From positions 217,370 to 281,369 of the forward strand of contig CAKZYA010000002.1 of assembly GCA_937883755.1 (NCBI GenBank): a DNA stretch of 64,000 nt, given 5' to 3'. The position numbers were made by a program, and so were the translations under genes. Below the pieces are notes generated by a model. That model was not told the origin of the DNA. It saw only the letters and a program-made list of their open reading frames with translations, and made no database searches. This DNA is from an uncultured Flammeovirgaceae bacterium (GTDB lineage: Bacteria; Bacteroidota; Bacteroidia; Cytophagales; Cyclobacteriaceae). This document shows, piece by piece, positions 35,461-44,802 of this stretch (position 1 is the first letter of the stretch; the number at the start of each line of letters is the position of its first letter).

Positions 35461-38124
35461 TTACTCTGACCTCAAATTATCCACCGGATTGACTAATGCC
35501 GCCCGAATAGATTGGTAACTTACAGTAAGTATGGCTATCGCAATAGCGATCAAACCGGCTAAAGCAAAAACATCCCACTGAATAGGTGTTCGGTATTCGT
35601 AATCTTCTAACCAACGTTGCATGAAATACCAGGCAATGGGTATGGCGGTTACCAGCGAGATTAAAATAAGTATCAGATAGTTTTGGGTAAGCAGGCGAAA
35701 GATCTGTCCGAAAGAGGCTCCCAACACCAGCCGGATACTGACTTCTTTACGGCGTTGATCCGCCATGAAGGCTGAAAGAGCAAACAGCCCAAGGCAGGCA
35801 ATGACAATGGCTAGAACAGCAAAACTGGTGAAGATGCGACCCATACGTTGCACATCGGTATACATCATAGCAAAACTTTCATCCAGAAAAGTGTAGCGAA
35901 TTGCTTGATTAGGGGAAAAACGATTCCACACCGCCTTTACGTTTTCCATTGTTTCTTGCATATCGGTCGTATTGACCTTCACTGATACCACCGAAGAGCT
36001 ATTGCCCAACACCAGGCATAGGGGGCGAATCTTTTCTTTTAGCGATTGATAGTTGAAGTCCTGCACAACCCCAATAATCTGCCACACATCGCCACGGTTA
36101 GTAATTCGTTCTCCAATCGGATTATCCAGCCCTAGTTCCTGAGCCATTCGCTGGTTGATGATTACCGCCTGAGAGTCACTAGCCATTCCGACATTGAAAT
36201 TCCGCCCCTCTACAATGTTCATCCCCATCGTTGCCAGATAATCTTCATCGACGCGCCATCTTTGTCCTCCTATTCCTACATCCTCGGTTACTTTTCCTTC
36301 CTTCCAAAAAAGATTACCATTTCTTTTCGTGCCAGCAATGGGTAAATAATCGCTGACGGATACCTGCTCTACATCTGATAATTGCTGTAGTTCGCTTTTA
36401 AAAGTGGGTAGCTGTTTCTCTAAAGTGTTAGCTCCCTGAAGCAGTATTACCTGCTCTTTATCAAAGCCTACATCCTCAGTAAGGATAAACTGCATCTGTT
36501 GGTAGACAATAGCAGTACTAATAATCAATACGATGGAGGTAGCAAATTGAAAGATAACCAGGGCGCTACGCAACTTAGAACTTTTACTACCCCGGCTCAT
36601 TTCTCCCTTTAGCACCTGAGCGGGTTTAAAGCGCGAAAGATATACCGAAGGATAAAGTCCGGCCAGAATGCCAATAACTACAGCTACTACTGCTAACACT
36701 GGTAAGAACCACCATGCTTGCCACGGAAAGGTTAAGGTTTTGGCCGATAAATCGTTGAAATAAGGCAACAGCAGGAAAGCCAGCAATATCGCTAAGACAA
36801 ATGACAAAAAGCTAATCAAGAGTGACTCGGTTAGAAACTGATGAACTAGTTGACGACGAGCCGAGCCTATTGCTTTTCGCAGTCCTACTTCCTTCGCCCG
36901 GTTAGCGGATTTGGCGGTAGAGAGATTAACAAAGTTGATTCCGGCAATAAGCAGAATAAAACCCGCAACTGCCCCAAACAGCCAGATGAAACGTATGTCA
37001 CCGTGGTTAAGGCTATCACTAATCCCTGCTGAGTACAGATGAATATCACTAATAGGTTGTAACTCTATACTGAGATTAGCGACAAACGCCTCGGCATTCA
37101 CCATACCCGATTCTTGATAGCTAGGCAAGAAGTAGTTTTGCATAATATTTTTCGTAAGCTTCGCTTCTAATGCCTCAGAATCAGTTCCGGGTTGAACTCG
37201 GATGTAGGTATGATAGTTGTTGGCTCGCCAAAAGGTTTGTTCACCCTCCCAAAATTCCCGACCAGTCATGGTAATCAGAAAATCGTACTGAAAATGGGAG
37301 GTAGTCGGAAAATCTTCGAAGACTCCGCCTACTTTATAGAGCTGATTTTCATTGTTACCCAGTACTAGCGTCTGACCTAAAGGGTTTTCATCGGGAAATA
37401 ATTTGTCGGCTTGGCTCTGAGAAATAGCGATCATATTAGGCTCTGCCAAGGCTCTTGACCGCTCGCCCTGAACAAAGCTAGGCTGGAATATCTCTAACAA
37501 CTCCTGATCGGCGTAGACAAAGCCTTCACCGTAGATATTCTCGACCCCACCAGCCCGACGTACTTCTCGGCCGCCCGCACCAAACAGTTCGCTGGCATTA
37601 ACTCTACCTGAGGCTTCTATTTCTGGAAAATCGTCTTTTAGAACACTAGCCATCGGGGCCGGAAAATATACTTGTTTTCGAGTCTCATCCTCGCCGTTTA
37701 ATGCACCAATCACTCGGTAGATACGATCACCATCCGAATAATGCTTATCGTAATTAAGCTCATGCTGAATAAACAGGGTGATTAACAAACAGGCTGTAAT
37801 GCCCAGGGCAAGTCCGCCGATCTTAATCAAGGAATACGTTTTTTGTTTCCTAAGATTTCTCCAGCCAATTTTAACGTAGCTCTGATACATGGCACGATGA
37901 GTTAAGTTGTAAAATGTTGATAAATTGCGGATAGCGAACGGCCGCAGGTAATGAAAAACTTGATACCAATAATTACGCTTCGCTCGCCCTAAAGGGTGTT
38001 CTTCCAGTGTTTGATAGAATTTTTCCTCCAAATCCCCTTCCACTTCTTCGGCCAATTCATTCCGCAGAAACCAGCGTAGAAAACGTTGGGCGAGTTGAGG
38101 AGGATATTGGTTAAAGGATTTCAC
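35461..38124 (-). CDS. FtsX-type ABC permease with N-terminal prefix domain (copy 2)
   Basis: This 887-residue paralogue has the same plan as copy 1: prefix (LAQRFLRWFLRNELAEEVEGDLEEKFY), MacB-type periplasmic domain, FtsX core near 380-490, second periplasmic domain and FtsX core near 765-880, ending VNPVDNLRSE. Helix segments and the LRKAIGSARRQLVHQFLTESLL motif are strongly conserved with copy 1, while the periplasmic parts diverge, as expected for altered recognition. It starts 17 bases after copy 3 stops. Confidence 0.85.
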   Translation of the reverse strand: MKSFNQYPPQLAQRFLRWFLRNELAEEVEGDLEEKFYQTLEEHPLGRAKRNYWYQVFHYLRPFAIRNLSTFYNLTHRAMYQSYVKIGWRNLRKQKTYSLIKIGGLALGITACLLITLFIQHELNYDKHYSDGDRIYRVIGALNGEDETRKQVYFPAPMASVLKDDFPEIEASGRVNASELFGAGGREVRRAGGVENIYGEGFVYADQELLEIFQPSFVQGERSRALAEPNMIAISQSQADKLFPDENPLGQTLVLGNNENQLYKVGGVFEDFPTTSHFQYDFLITMTGREFWEGEQTFWRANNYHTYIRVQPGTDSEALEAKLTKNIMQNYFLPSYQESGMVNAEAFVANLSIELQPISDIHLYSAGISDSLNHGDIRFIWLFGAVAGFILLIAGINFVNLSTAKSANRAKEVGLRKAIGSARRQLVHQFLTESLLISFLSFVLAILLAFLLLPYFNDLSAKTLTFPWQAWWFLPVLAVVAVVIGILAGLYPSVYLSRFKPAQVLKGEMSRGSKSSKLRSALVIFQFATSIVLIISTAIVYQQMQFILTEDVGFDKEQVILLQGANTLEKQLPTFKSELQQLSDVEQVSVSDYLPIAGTKRNGNLFWKEGKVTEDVGIGGQRWRVDEDYLATMGMNIVEGRNFNVGMASDSQAVIINQRMAQELGLDNPIGERITNRGDVWQIIGVVQDFNYQSLKEKIRPLCLVLGNSSSVVSVKVNTTDMQETMENVKAVWNRFSPNQAIRYTFLDESFAMMYTDVQRMGRIFTSFAVLAIVIACLGLFALSAFMADQRRKEVSIRLVLGASFGQIFRLLTQNYLILILISLVTAIPIAWYFMQRWLEDYEYRTPIQWDVFALAGLIAIAIAILTVSYQSIRAALVNPVDNLRSE

Positions 38125-38141
38125 AGCCTTCTAAATTTACA

Positions 38142-40748
38142 TCACTCACTTCGTAGGCTTTTTACCGGATTGGCTAAAGCGGCTTTTACCGTCTGATAGC
38201 TGATTGTAGCTAGTGTGATCAACAAGGCTCCTAAGCCTGCCGAAGTAAAAACCCACCAGCTTAGCTCGATGCGGTAGTCATATTGCTGAAGCCAACGCTG
38301 CATCGCATAGTAGGCCACCGGAATAGCAATAAGGCAGGAAACAAGAACTAACCTCACGAAATCTTTGGATAGCATCCCCCAAAGTGATACTACCGACGCT
38401 CCCAGTACTTTACGGATGCCGATTTCTTTGGTACGCCGTTCTGCCACGTAGGAAGCCAACCCGAATAACCCCAACGCACTGATGAATATAGCCAGTAGAG
38501 CAAACATACCCGCTAGTTTTCCTACCTGGTTTTCCATCGCAAATTTTTTATTGAATTCCTCATCCACAAAACTGTACTCGAAGGGAAAGCCCGGATTATA
38601 TGTCTCGAAGACAGGTTGGATAGATGCCAATGCCTCTGGTACACCCACATCCGGTTTTATTCGGATCAGTATATTATTGGCAATGTCGGGCACGAACATA
38701 ATGACTCCCGGTGCTACCGTCTCAAAGGGGTTCAGCATTAATACATCCTCCACTATTCCCACAATTGTCATCTCCCGGCCACCTGAGGTCATGGTTCTGC
38801 CAATCGGATCATCGTAGCCGATGATATCTAAGGCCGTTTCGTTGAGGATCACCGCATTGGAATCAGTAGAAAATTCTGGTGAAAAAGGCCTACCCTGCGT
38901 AAAGGTGAGTCCCGCCGCATTTTCGTAATCCCATCCAGTCATCAGGGCTTCCAAAGCAATACGGGAGTTGGGATCTTTGCCTTCCCAGGAAAAATCACTC
39001 CACTTATTGTACACTTCGGTCATGGGACTAGACGTTCGGGCTACCGCCTCCACGTACCCGGTATTTAGTAATGCTTGTTTCAAGGAATTAAAGTTCTGGG
39101 CAATGTCTTCGCTTCCTTGAATGGAGATCAGATTATCCGGATTATAGCCGATAGAGCGACTTTTTGCGTAATTGATCTGGTTAAAAACTACGAGTGTACC
39201 AATGATTAACCCTACAGAAATGACAAATTGGAATACCACTAATACTTTCCGAAATACCACTGGCCCCCGACCCTGCGTGAAGGTACCTTTAAGAATCTTG
39301 ACGGGTTGGAATGAGGAAAGATACAAGGCTGGATAACTCCCAGCGATCAGTCCAGTGATGAGACAAATACTAAATCCAATCACCCAAAGGAAGCGACTAC
39401 CTACATCCAAGGTGATATGTTCAAAGCCAAGATCTCTTAAATAAGGAAGCCCTATGAACACCAATCCTATCGAGAGCAGAAAGGCCAGCAGGGCAATCAT
39501 CACTGATTCACTGAAAAACTGTAGAATGAGCTGCGTTCTGAGTGAACCAATCGCTTTGCGAATACCCACTTCCTGCGCCCGTTTTTCAGACCGAGCGGTA
39601 GAAAGGTTCATGAAATTGATACAAGCGATTAGTAGTACCAATACTCCAATAATGCCAAACAGGCGCACATAGGCTATTTTACCCCCCGCATTCTCCCAGT
39701 TTTCGTATTCACCGTACAAATGAAATTCACCAAAGGGTTGAATACTTAGCTTTTGTTCCGGCGACGTAGGGTCGTTTTCCCGGTTGATGAGGCTGATCTT
39801 ATCCGAGAATACGTCCATTGATACGCCTTCGTTCATTTCCAAAAATGTCCAGATCACATTACTGCCCCAATCGTCCCGGTACCTTTGTAGATAGCTATTG
39901 GCTAGGTTGTATTTAAACGGGACTAAAAATGTGATGTAGCTGAAAAAGGAGTTTTCCGGTATATCGCTAATTACTCCGGTTACCTGAGCATCATATTCGT
40001 TGTTGATTCTCACGATCTCACCCATTGGATCATCATTGCCAAAGAGAGTTTTTGCCAACGATTCAGTCAGTATAATAGATTTAGGATCATTCAAAGCGGT
40101 TGCACGATTACCCTTTATCAGTGGAAAGGAGAACATGTCCAGGAAGTCTGGGTCTACGTATTGACCGGTTTGTCGCACTTTCCGCTCTTCCGCCATCAGG
40201 CTTACGGAACCACCCTTAAAGCGGGTGATATGCTTAATTTCAGGATAATCATTGCCCAAGACTTCATATAGGGGCAATGGTACGAACAATTGCGTATCTT
40301 TTGTATCGTTGAAAAGGGTATGTTTTCTGATAATTCCGATACGATCTATATTTTGATGAAAAGAATCAATATTTGTTTCGTAGTATATCCATAAGCCAAT
40401 TAGCAAAGCCACGGCCATTCCTACTCCCAGTCCACCGATGTTGATCAGCGAATAGCCTTTATTTTTCAACAGATTTCTCCAGGAAATTTTTGCGAAATGA
40501 TTAAACATAGCGTACCCAATTGGATGATGTATTGAGGTTAAACTTTTTATCGCGAACGGCCGCAGATAATGAAAGACTTGATACCAGTAATTACGCTTCG
40601 CTCTACCTGACGAGTGCTCTTCCAATGTTTGGTAGAACTTTTCTGCTAAATCGCCTTCTACTTCCTCAGTCAATTCATACCGCAGGAACCAGCGCAGAAA
40701 GCGTTGAGCGAGTTTAGGTGGCGTAGCTTGATTTGGGTTCATGTTCAT
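38142..40748 (-). CDS. FtsX-type ABC permease with N-terminal prefix domain (copy 3)
   Basis: This 868-residue paralogue is the first permease of the operon. It has the prefix domain (LAQRFLRWFLRYELTEEVEGDLAEKFY), two periplasmic MacB-type domains and two FtsX cores, ending VNPVKSLRSE-like (ANPVKSLRSE). Its ATG overlaps the padR stop by four bases, which couples its translation to the regulator. The two periplasmic domains differ most from the other copies. No ATPase gene is nearby. Confidence 0.85.
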   Translation of the reverse strand: MNMNPNQATPPKLAQRFLRWFLRYELTEEVEGDLAEKFYQTLEEHSSGRAKRNYWYQVFHYLRPFAIKSLTSIHHPIGYAMFNHFAKISWRNLLKNKGYSLINIGGLGVGMAVALLIGLWIYYETNIDSFHQNIDRIGIIRKHTLFNDTKDTQLFVPLPLYEVLGNDYPEIKHITRFKGGSVSLMAEERKVRQTGQYVDPDFLDMFSFPLIKGNRATALNDPKSIILTESLAKTLFGNDDPMGEIVRINNEYDAQVTGVISDIPENSFFSYITFLVPFKYNLANSYLQRYRDDWGSNVIWTFLEMNEGVSMDVFSDKISLINRENDPTSPEQKLSIQPFGEFHLYGEYENWENAGGKIAYVRLFGIIGVLVLLIACINFMNLSTARSEKRAQEVGIRKAIGSLRTQLILQFFSESVMIALLAFLLSIGLVFIGLPYLRDLGFEHITLDVGSRFLWVIGFSICLITGLIAGSYPALYLSSFQPVKILKGTFTQGRGPVVFRKVLVVFQFVISVGLIIGTLVVFNQINYAKSRSIGYNPDNLISIQGSEDIAQNFNSLKQALLNTGYVEAVARTSSPMTEVYNKWSDFSWEGKDPNSRIALEALMTGWDYENAAGLTFTQGRPFSPEFSTDSNAVILNETALDIIGYDDPIGRTMTSGGREMTIVGIVEDVLMLNPFETVAPGVIMFVPDIANNILIRIKPDVGVPEALASIQPVFETYNPGFPFEYSFVDEEFNKKFAMENQVGKLAGMFALLAIFISALGLFGLASYVAERRTKEIGIRKVLGASVVSLWGMLSKDFVRLVLVSCLIAIPVAYYAMQRWLQQYDYRIELSWWVFTSAGLGALLITLATISYQTVKAALANPVKSLRSE

Positions 40749-41095
40749 CCCAGTTGACCACCAAAATTGAAATCAGTAGCGAAGGGTGGAAACTGTCTCC
40801 ATAGTGATACTTTTAGATCACGGGAGATTTCCAAGGCTCGCTGACCATAGGCGGTGATGGTATAAATACGCTTGCGGCGCCCACCCCTCTCAGCAGTAGC
40901 CTGCCCCATTTCGGAAGTGAGAAAGCCTTTGTCTTCCAGGCGGCTCAGTGTAGAATGGATCGCCCCGATAGAGACAGCGCGACCGGTTTGAGATTCGAAT
41001 TCTTCGGCTAGCTTGAAGGCGTAAGCTTCTTTGCCCAAAATACCCACCAGCAATAAAACTGTTTCTTCAAAGTCGCCTAAACGAGATTCTTTCAT
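40745..41095 (-). CDS. PadR-family transcriptional regulator
   Basis: This 116-residue winged-helix protein has the PadR pattern: LGDFEETVLLLVGILGKEAYAFKLAEEFESQTG, GAIHSTLSRLEDKGFLTSEM and GGRRKRIYTITAYGQRAL. Recognition helix is near 43-58 and the tail is a short dimerisation helix. It heads the permease operon and overlaps the first permease gene by four bases. An inverted repeat lies immediately upstream of its ATG, so autoregulation and control of the permeases are likely. The ligand that releases it is unknown. Confidence 0.9.
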   Translation of the reverse strand: MKESRLGDFEETVLLLVGILGKEAYAFKLAEEFESQTGRAVSIGAIHSTLSRLEDKGFLTSEMGQATAERGGRRKRIYTITAYGQRALEISRDLKVSLWRQFPPFATDFNFGGQLG

Positions 41096-41099
41096 ATGA

Positions 41100-41156
41100 T
41101 ACTAAATTGTAGAGCTAATATAAAAACAAAATTCTTATTTGCTATACATTTTAGTA
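41100..41156 (-). promoter_or_regulatory. Candidate PadR operator (paired inverted arms)
   Basis: TACTAAATTGTAGAG (41100-41114) faces CTATACATTTTAGTA (41142-41156), whose reverse complement is TACTAAAATGTATAG: 13 of 15 positions agree. The arms are 42 bases centre to centre, about four helix turns, and one arm ends 5 bases before the padR ATG. A dimer or tetramer bound here would cover the promoter. Confidence 0.6.
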
Positions 41157-41199
41157 ACAAATCATGATTTTTCTTTCTCAGAAGTATTGAGAAAGGTTG

Positions 41200-42213
41200 T
41201 CAAACGCAGGAGTTGTACATTTGAGCAACATTCACTACCGAGTTGGTTGTAGCCGATTGATGGGCCGCATCGGCGATAATATGGGAAAGCAGGCATTCTT
41301 CCCTAGTCACATTATAGAACTGCTGATTCAAGATTCCCTTTCCAAAAATTTCTACTTCTCGGGCGTAAGCATCCTGGTACCGCTGAGGAAACGAGTGCTG
41401 AACTGGAGACTGGCGCATTCCTGCTTCAGTGAGAACCTGCACCGTATCGTTGCGCTGGTTTTCAGCAATCGCCATTCCTTTCTCCCCAAACAGTTCAATC
41501 CGCTGATCGTAACCATACACGGCGATCCGGCTAGTATCGATTGCGCACATTAGCCCATCAGGGTACTTCAGCGTAACTAACACGGTATCAAAGTCAGACA
41601 GATTGCCAATTTCCTGGTCGTAAGCATAACCAATAGCGTATACTGATTCCGGTACGCGCAAGCCCAGCAAGTAAATCAGCATGTCGAAGTCGTGGATAAG
41701 CATATCGTGGAAGATATTACCGGAAATACGCAGGTAGTCCAGTGAAGGCTGAGGATTATCCCTAGAGCTGGTTTTGATCGTTCGTATCGGGCCAATTTCC
41801 TGAATGCTTTCCTTCAGCGCCTGGAAATTCTGATCACACCGCCGCTGGAAGCCTAAATGCAACGCCAACCCTTTTTCCTCGGCTAAGTCAAAGCATTGTT
41901 GAATCTCACTCACAGTAGTGCCCAGCGGCTTTTCGGCAAAAACGTGCTTTCCCACCTTCAACGACTGGGTGATATGATCGTAATGGTGGGGAGTGGGCGT
42001 AGAGACAATCACCGCATCCAACTCAGAGTCCGTTAGAGCCTCTTCCAGAGTAGATAATACTTCCACATTCTGATCTACCTGTAAATCATCAACCGAAAGT
42101 GCCGGGTCTACGATGTACTTTAGAGTGAATAATTCGGATGCCTGTACCGAGCGAAGATGAAAGTGACCCGCCCGGCCCAGTCCGGCAATGCAGATAGTAA
42201 CCTTTTTCAGCAT
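41200..42213 (-). CDS. Gfo/Idh/MocA family oxidoreductase
   Basis: This 337-residue NAD(P)-dependent dehydrogenase has the Rossmann motif IAGLGRAGHFHLRSV (residues 8-22), the EKPLG motif near 94 with the catalytic Lys, and FHDMLIHDFDML near 168 in the substrate domain. The family includes myo-inositol 2-dehydrogenase. As it is 20 bases downstream of the inositol oxygenase gene and cotranscribed, action on an inositol is plausible but not shown. Confidence 0.85.
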   Translation of the reverse strand: MLKKVTICIAGLGRAGHFHLRSVQASELFTLKYIVDPALSVDDLQVDQNVEVLSTLEEALTDSELDAVIVSTPTPHHYDHITQSLKVGKHVFAEKPLGTTVSEIQQCFDLAEEKGLALHLGFQRRCDQNFQALKESIQEIGPIRTIKTSSRDNPQPSLDYLRISGNIFHDMLIHDFDMLIYLLGLRVPESVYAIGYAYDQEIGNLSDFDTVLVTLKYPDGLMCAIDTSRIAVYGYDQRIELFGEKGMAIAENQRNDTVQVLTEAGMRQSPVQHSFPQRYQDAYAREVEIFGKGILNQQFYNVTREECLLSHIIADAAHQSATTNSVVNVAQMYNSCV

Positions 42214-42233
42214 CAGTGTAGCAAAAACGTCAG

Positions 42234-43088
42234 CTAGAACGCAATGGTATCCGGCAGATACTTAGACGCTAAATCTTCGTAGTAAGGTCGCAGCTCTTCT
42301 ACGTTCGGAGCCTTGGGCGATTTGGTGTACAGATCGTAAGGATTAAATTTCTCCACCCACTTAAACATCTTGTTATCGTGCTCATTCATCAGATGATCGT
42401 AAGCTCCTTCACGGTGCTGGGCGTAGAAAGAGTGATAGCGCATAATGTAAAGAGCTGGCTCCGGCATGTGATCCTTCATAGCAGTGTACAAATACTCATC
42501 ATGCCCCCAAGACATATGCACGTTGTCCAACCCACAGTTAGGTTCGTACACTCCGTACTTGGTATTGTAGCGCTCATCGTCAATATCAGGATTATCTTGG
42601 AAGAATTCAGGGTACACAATCTTATCGGAAAATTGACAACCTACCGGAAAAGTATCGCCCACTACCGCCCACTGAGGTTCGCCAAACAGGCAGAGAATTT
42701 TTCCCAGATCGTGCAGAAAACCCGTCAGTACAAACCAGTCAGGATGGCCGTCAGCCCGGATCGCCTCGGAGGTTTGCAGCAGATGTTGAGTTTGATCTAA
42801 GTCAATATCGGGATCAGAATCATCAATAAGGGTATTCAGGAACTCAACCGCTTCCCAAAGGGTCATTTCTCGCTTTTGTAGCTTTTTGTACTCAGCTTCC
42901 TTGGCCAACACAAAGTCGTAAGACTGGTACTTATGGTTGAGGCGGTAAAATTCCCGCACCGTATTCCGACCGGGACTATCGTAATTACGGAACTCTTCCT
43001 TTTTCTTCTCTCCGTTTTCGGGATAACGCTCTCGCAAATCCTCTTCCCACAGTTCTTCTATATCCAAGGTTGGTTTTGTGTCTTTCAT
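42234..43088 (-). CDS. Myo-inositol oxygenase
   Basis: This 284-residue non-haem di-iron HD-type enzyme cleaves myo-inositol to D-glucuronate with O2. All expected metal ligands are visible: HLLQTSEAIR near 106, FLHDLGK near 125 (H-D pair), NVHMSWGHDEYLY near 193, MRYHSFYAQHREGAYDH near 215, and FNPYDLYTKSP near 250. The sequence closely follows the animal/plant MIOX pattern at normal length. The gene lies between the Gfo/Idh and the symporter genes, forming an inositol uptake and oxidation unit. Confidence 0.93.
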   Translation of the reverse strand: MKDTKPTLDIEELWEEDLRERYPENGEKKKEEFRNYDSPGRNTVREFYRLNHKYQSYDFVLAKEAEYKKLQKREMTLWEAVEFLNTLIDDSDPDIDLDQTQHLLQTSEAIRADGHPDWFVLTGFLHDLGKILCLFGEPQWAVVGDTFPVGCQFSDKIVYPEFFQDNPDIDDERYNTKYGVYEPNCGLDNVHMSWGHDEYLYTAMKDHMPEPALYIMRYHSFYAQHREGAYDHLMNEHDNKMFKWVEKFNPYDLYTKSPKAPNVEELRPYYEDLASKYLPDTIAF

Positions 43089-43111
43089 AAAAGTGAATTA
43101 TTTGATGGTTG

Positions 43112-43167
43112 AATGATTAATGAATAACGACTGATGAATAATCATAGCACAAATCATATTAATCATT
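43112..43167. repeat. Intergenic inverted arms (AATGATTAA/TTAATCATT)
   Basis: AATGATTAA at 43112-43120 faces TTAATCATT at 43159-43167, with several further GATGAATAAT and TCATTAGTCATT words around them. The same word family forms the arms at 50410-50486. Confidence 0.55.
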
Positions 43168-43190
43168 GATCATTACTCATCTGTCATTAG

Positions 43191-44765
43191 TCATTGTCCT
43201 AACCAAATATATAAAACAATAATCACAATGGTTAATACGATACTAAACGCTTTGGCGTACTTCCAGGGTTGCATATCCAGAATGGTTTTATCTGATGACC
43301 AGGCAGGCCGATTATTAGGATAAAAATGAGATACCCCAAACATCACTGCCATATTCAGCAGAAACTCAATGCCCCAGATATGCACAAAGTGAACATCTAC
43401 CTGAAAGATAAACGTTGTTAGGATGTAAAATAATAGCCCAACCAACAATGCAGCTTTCGCCCCAGTCGCCGAAATACGCGGAATAAACAACCCAGCTAGC
43501 ATAATAGAAGCAATGGGAATAAAGAAAATACCATTCAACTGTTGCAATAGTTGGTATAATCCTTCTGAAGCCCGCGCTACCAGCGGTGCAGCTACAATTG
43601 CTACCAAAGCTAGCAAAGCCGAACACATCTTCCCCACCCGAACTAGCTGCCGATCGGTAGCTGAAGTATTCAGCAGTCGTTGATAAATACCTACACTGAA
43701 GATTGTAGCCGCACTATTCAGTACGCTGTTGAAGGTACTCAGCACAGCTCCCATTACTACGGCCGCAAAAAAACCAACAAAACTCAACGGCAGCACTTTC
43801 TTAATCAGCTCTGGATAGATGATGTCCTGATTTTCGTAAAACTGATCGCCGAAATAGTAATAAGCAATCACCCCGGGTAGCACAATAATGAGTGGCACTA
43901 GTGTTTTCAGTACGCCGGTGTACAGCAATCCTTTCTGGGCTTCTTTTAGGTTTTTGGCTCCAAAGGCCCGCTGAATAATGGTTTGATTCATGCCCCAGAA
44001 GTAGAGCTGATTAATGATTAAACCGGTGAACAACGTACTGAACGGTAATACTGAGTTAGATGCGCCAATCACATTGAACTTCTCCGGGCTATTTTCATAT
44101 ACTCGAGATAAACCCGTTAGCATATTACCCTCACCAATATCCAGTAAGGCTAGTATCGGCACGGCCAGGCCACCAATGAACAACCCAACCCCATTAATCG
44201 TATCCGAATACGCCACAGCTTTTAGTCCTCCGAAGATGGCGTACCCCGAACCAATCAAGCCAATCACTACTACCGTAATCCACAACCCTTCGTTTTGAGA
44301 TACTCCCAACACGCCTGATACGTCAAAGATACTTTCCAGATTGATTGCCCCGGTAAACAGCACAATCGGTAGCAGCGTAACTACAAACGAAACCATCAGG
44401 AACAGAGCTACCAAGGTGCGTGTCATACTGTCAAACCGCTCTTCCAGATACTGAGGAATAGTCGTCAGTCCCATTCTTAGGAAAGTAGGAATGAAGAAGA
44501 GTGCTGCCACGATCAACGCCAAAGCCGAGGTGACTTCCCAAGCAATAATGATGAACCCGTTTTTGTAAGCCGAACCATTCAAGCCGATCAGATGCTCGGT
44601 AGAAATGTTTGTCAGCAGCATTGATCCGGCAATCACTACTCCAGTCAGGCTGCGACCTCCCAGAAAATAGCCGTCTCGGGACGAGAGTGATTCTTTACGA
44701 AGGCGATACCAGGAATAGAAAGCGACAAAGGCAGTGAAGCCCAGAAAGGAGAGCAGGGTTTGCAT
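43191..44765 (-). CDS. Sodium/solute symporter (SSS family), likely inositol uptake
   Basis: About 524 residues with some 13-14 hydrophobic helices. Marks are FLGGRSLTGVVIAGSMLLTNISTEHLIGLNG split over residues 30-60, and GYAIFGGLKAVAYSDTINGVG near 175, the SSS signature region. I placed the start at 44765 (MQTLLSFLGF), a clean first helix; the longer frame to 44849 would overlap the glycosyltransferase gene and add a non-hydrophobic tail. The substrate is probably myo-inositol or a related polyol or uronate, by context with MIOX. Confidence 0.87.
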   Translation of the reverse strand: MQTLLSFLGFTAFVAFYSWYRLRKESLSSRDGYFLGGRSLTGVVIAGSMLLTNISTEHLIGLNGSAYKNGFIIIAWEVTSALALIVAALFFIPTFLRMGLTTIPQYLEERFDSMTRTLVALFLMVSFVVTLLPIVLFTGAINLESIFDVSGVLGVSQNEGLWITVVVIGLIGSGYAIFGGLKAVAYSDTINGVGLFIGGLAVPILALLDIGEGNMLTGLSRVYENSPEKFNVIGASNSVLPFSTLFTGLIINQLYFWGMNQTIIQRAFGAKNLKEAQKGLLYTGVLKTLVPLIIVLPGVIAYYYFGDQFYENQDIIYPELIKKVLPLSFVGFFAAVVMGAVLSTFNSVLNSAATIFSVGIYQRLLNTSATDRQLVRVGKMCSALLALVAIVAAPLVARASEGLYQLLQQLNGIFFIPIASIMLAGLFIPRISATGAKAALLVGLLFYILTTFIFQVDVHFVHIWGIEFLLNMAVMFGVSHFYPNNRPAWSSDKTILDMQPWKYAKAFSIVLTIVIIVLYIWLGQ

Positions 44766-44802
44766 GCTTGGTTGTTGTAGTAGACATAGTAGTTGCGGGA
44801 AA

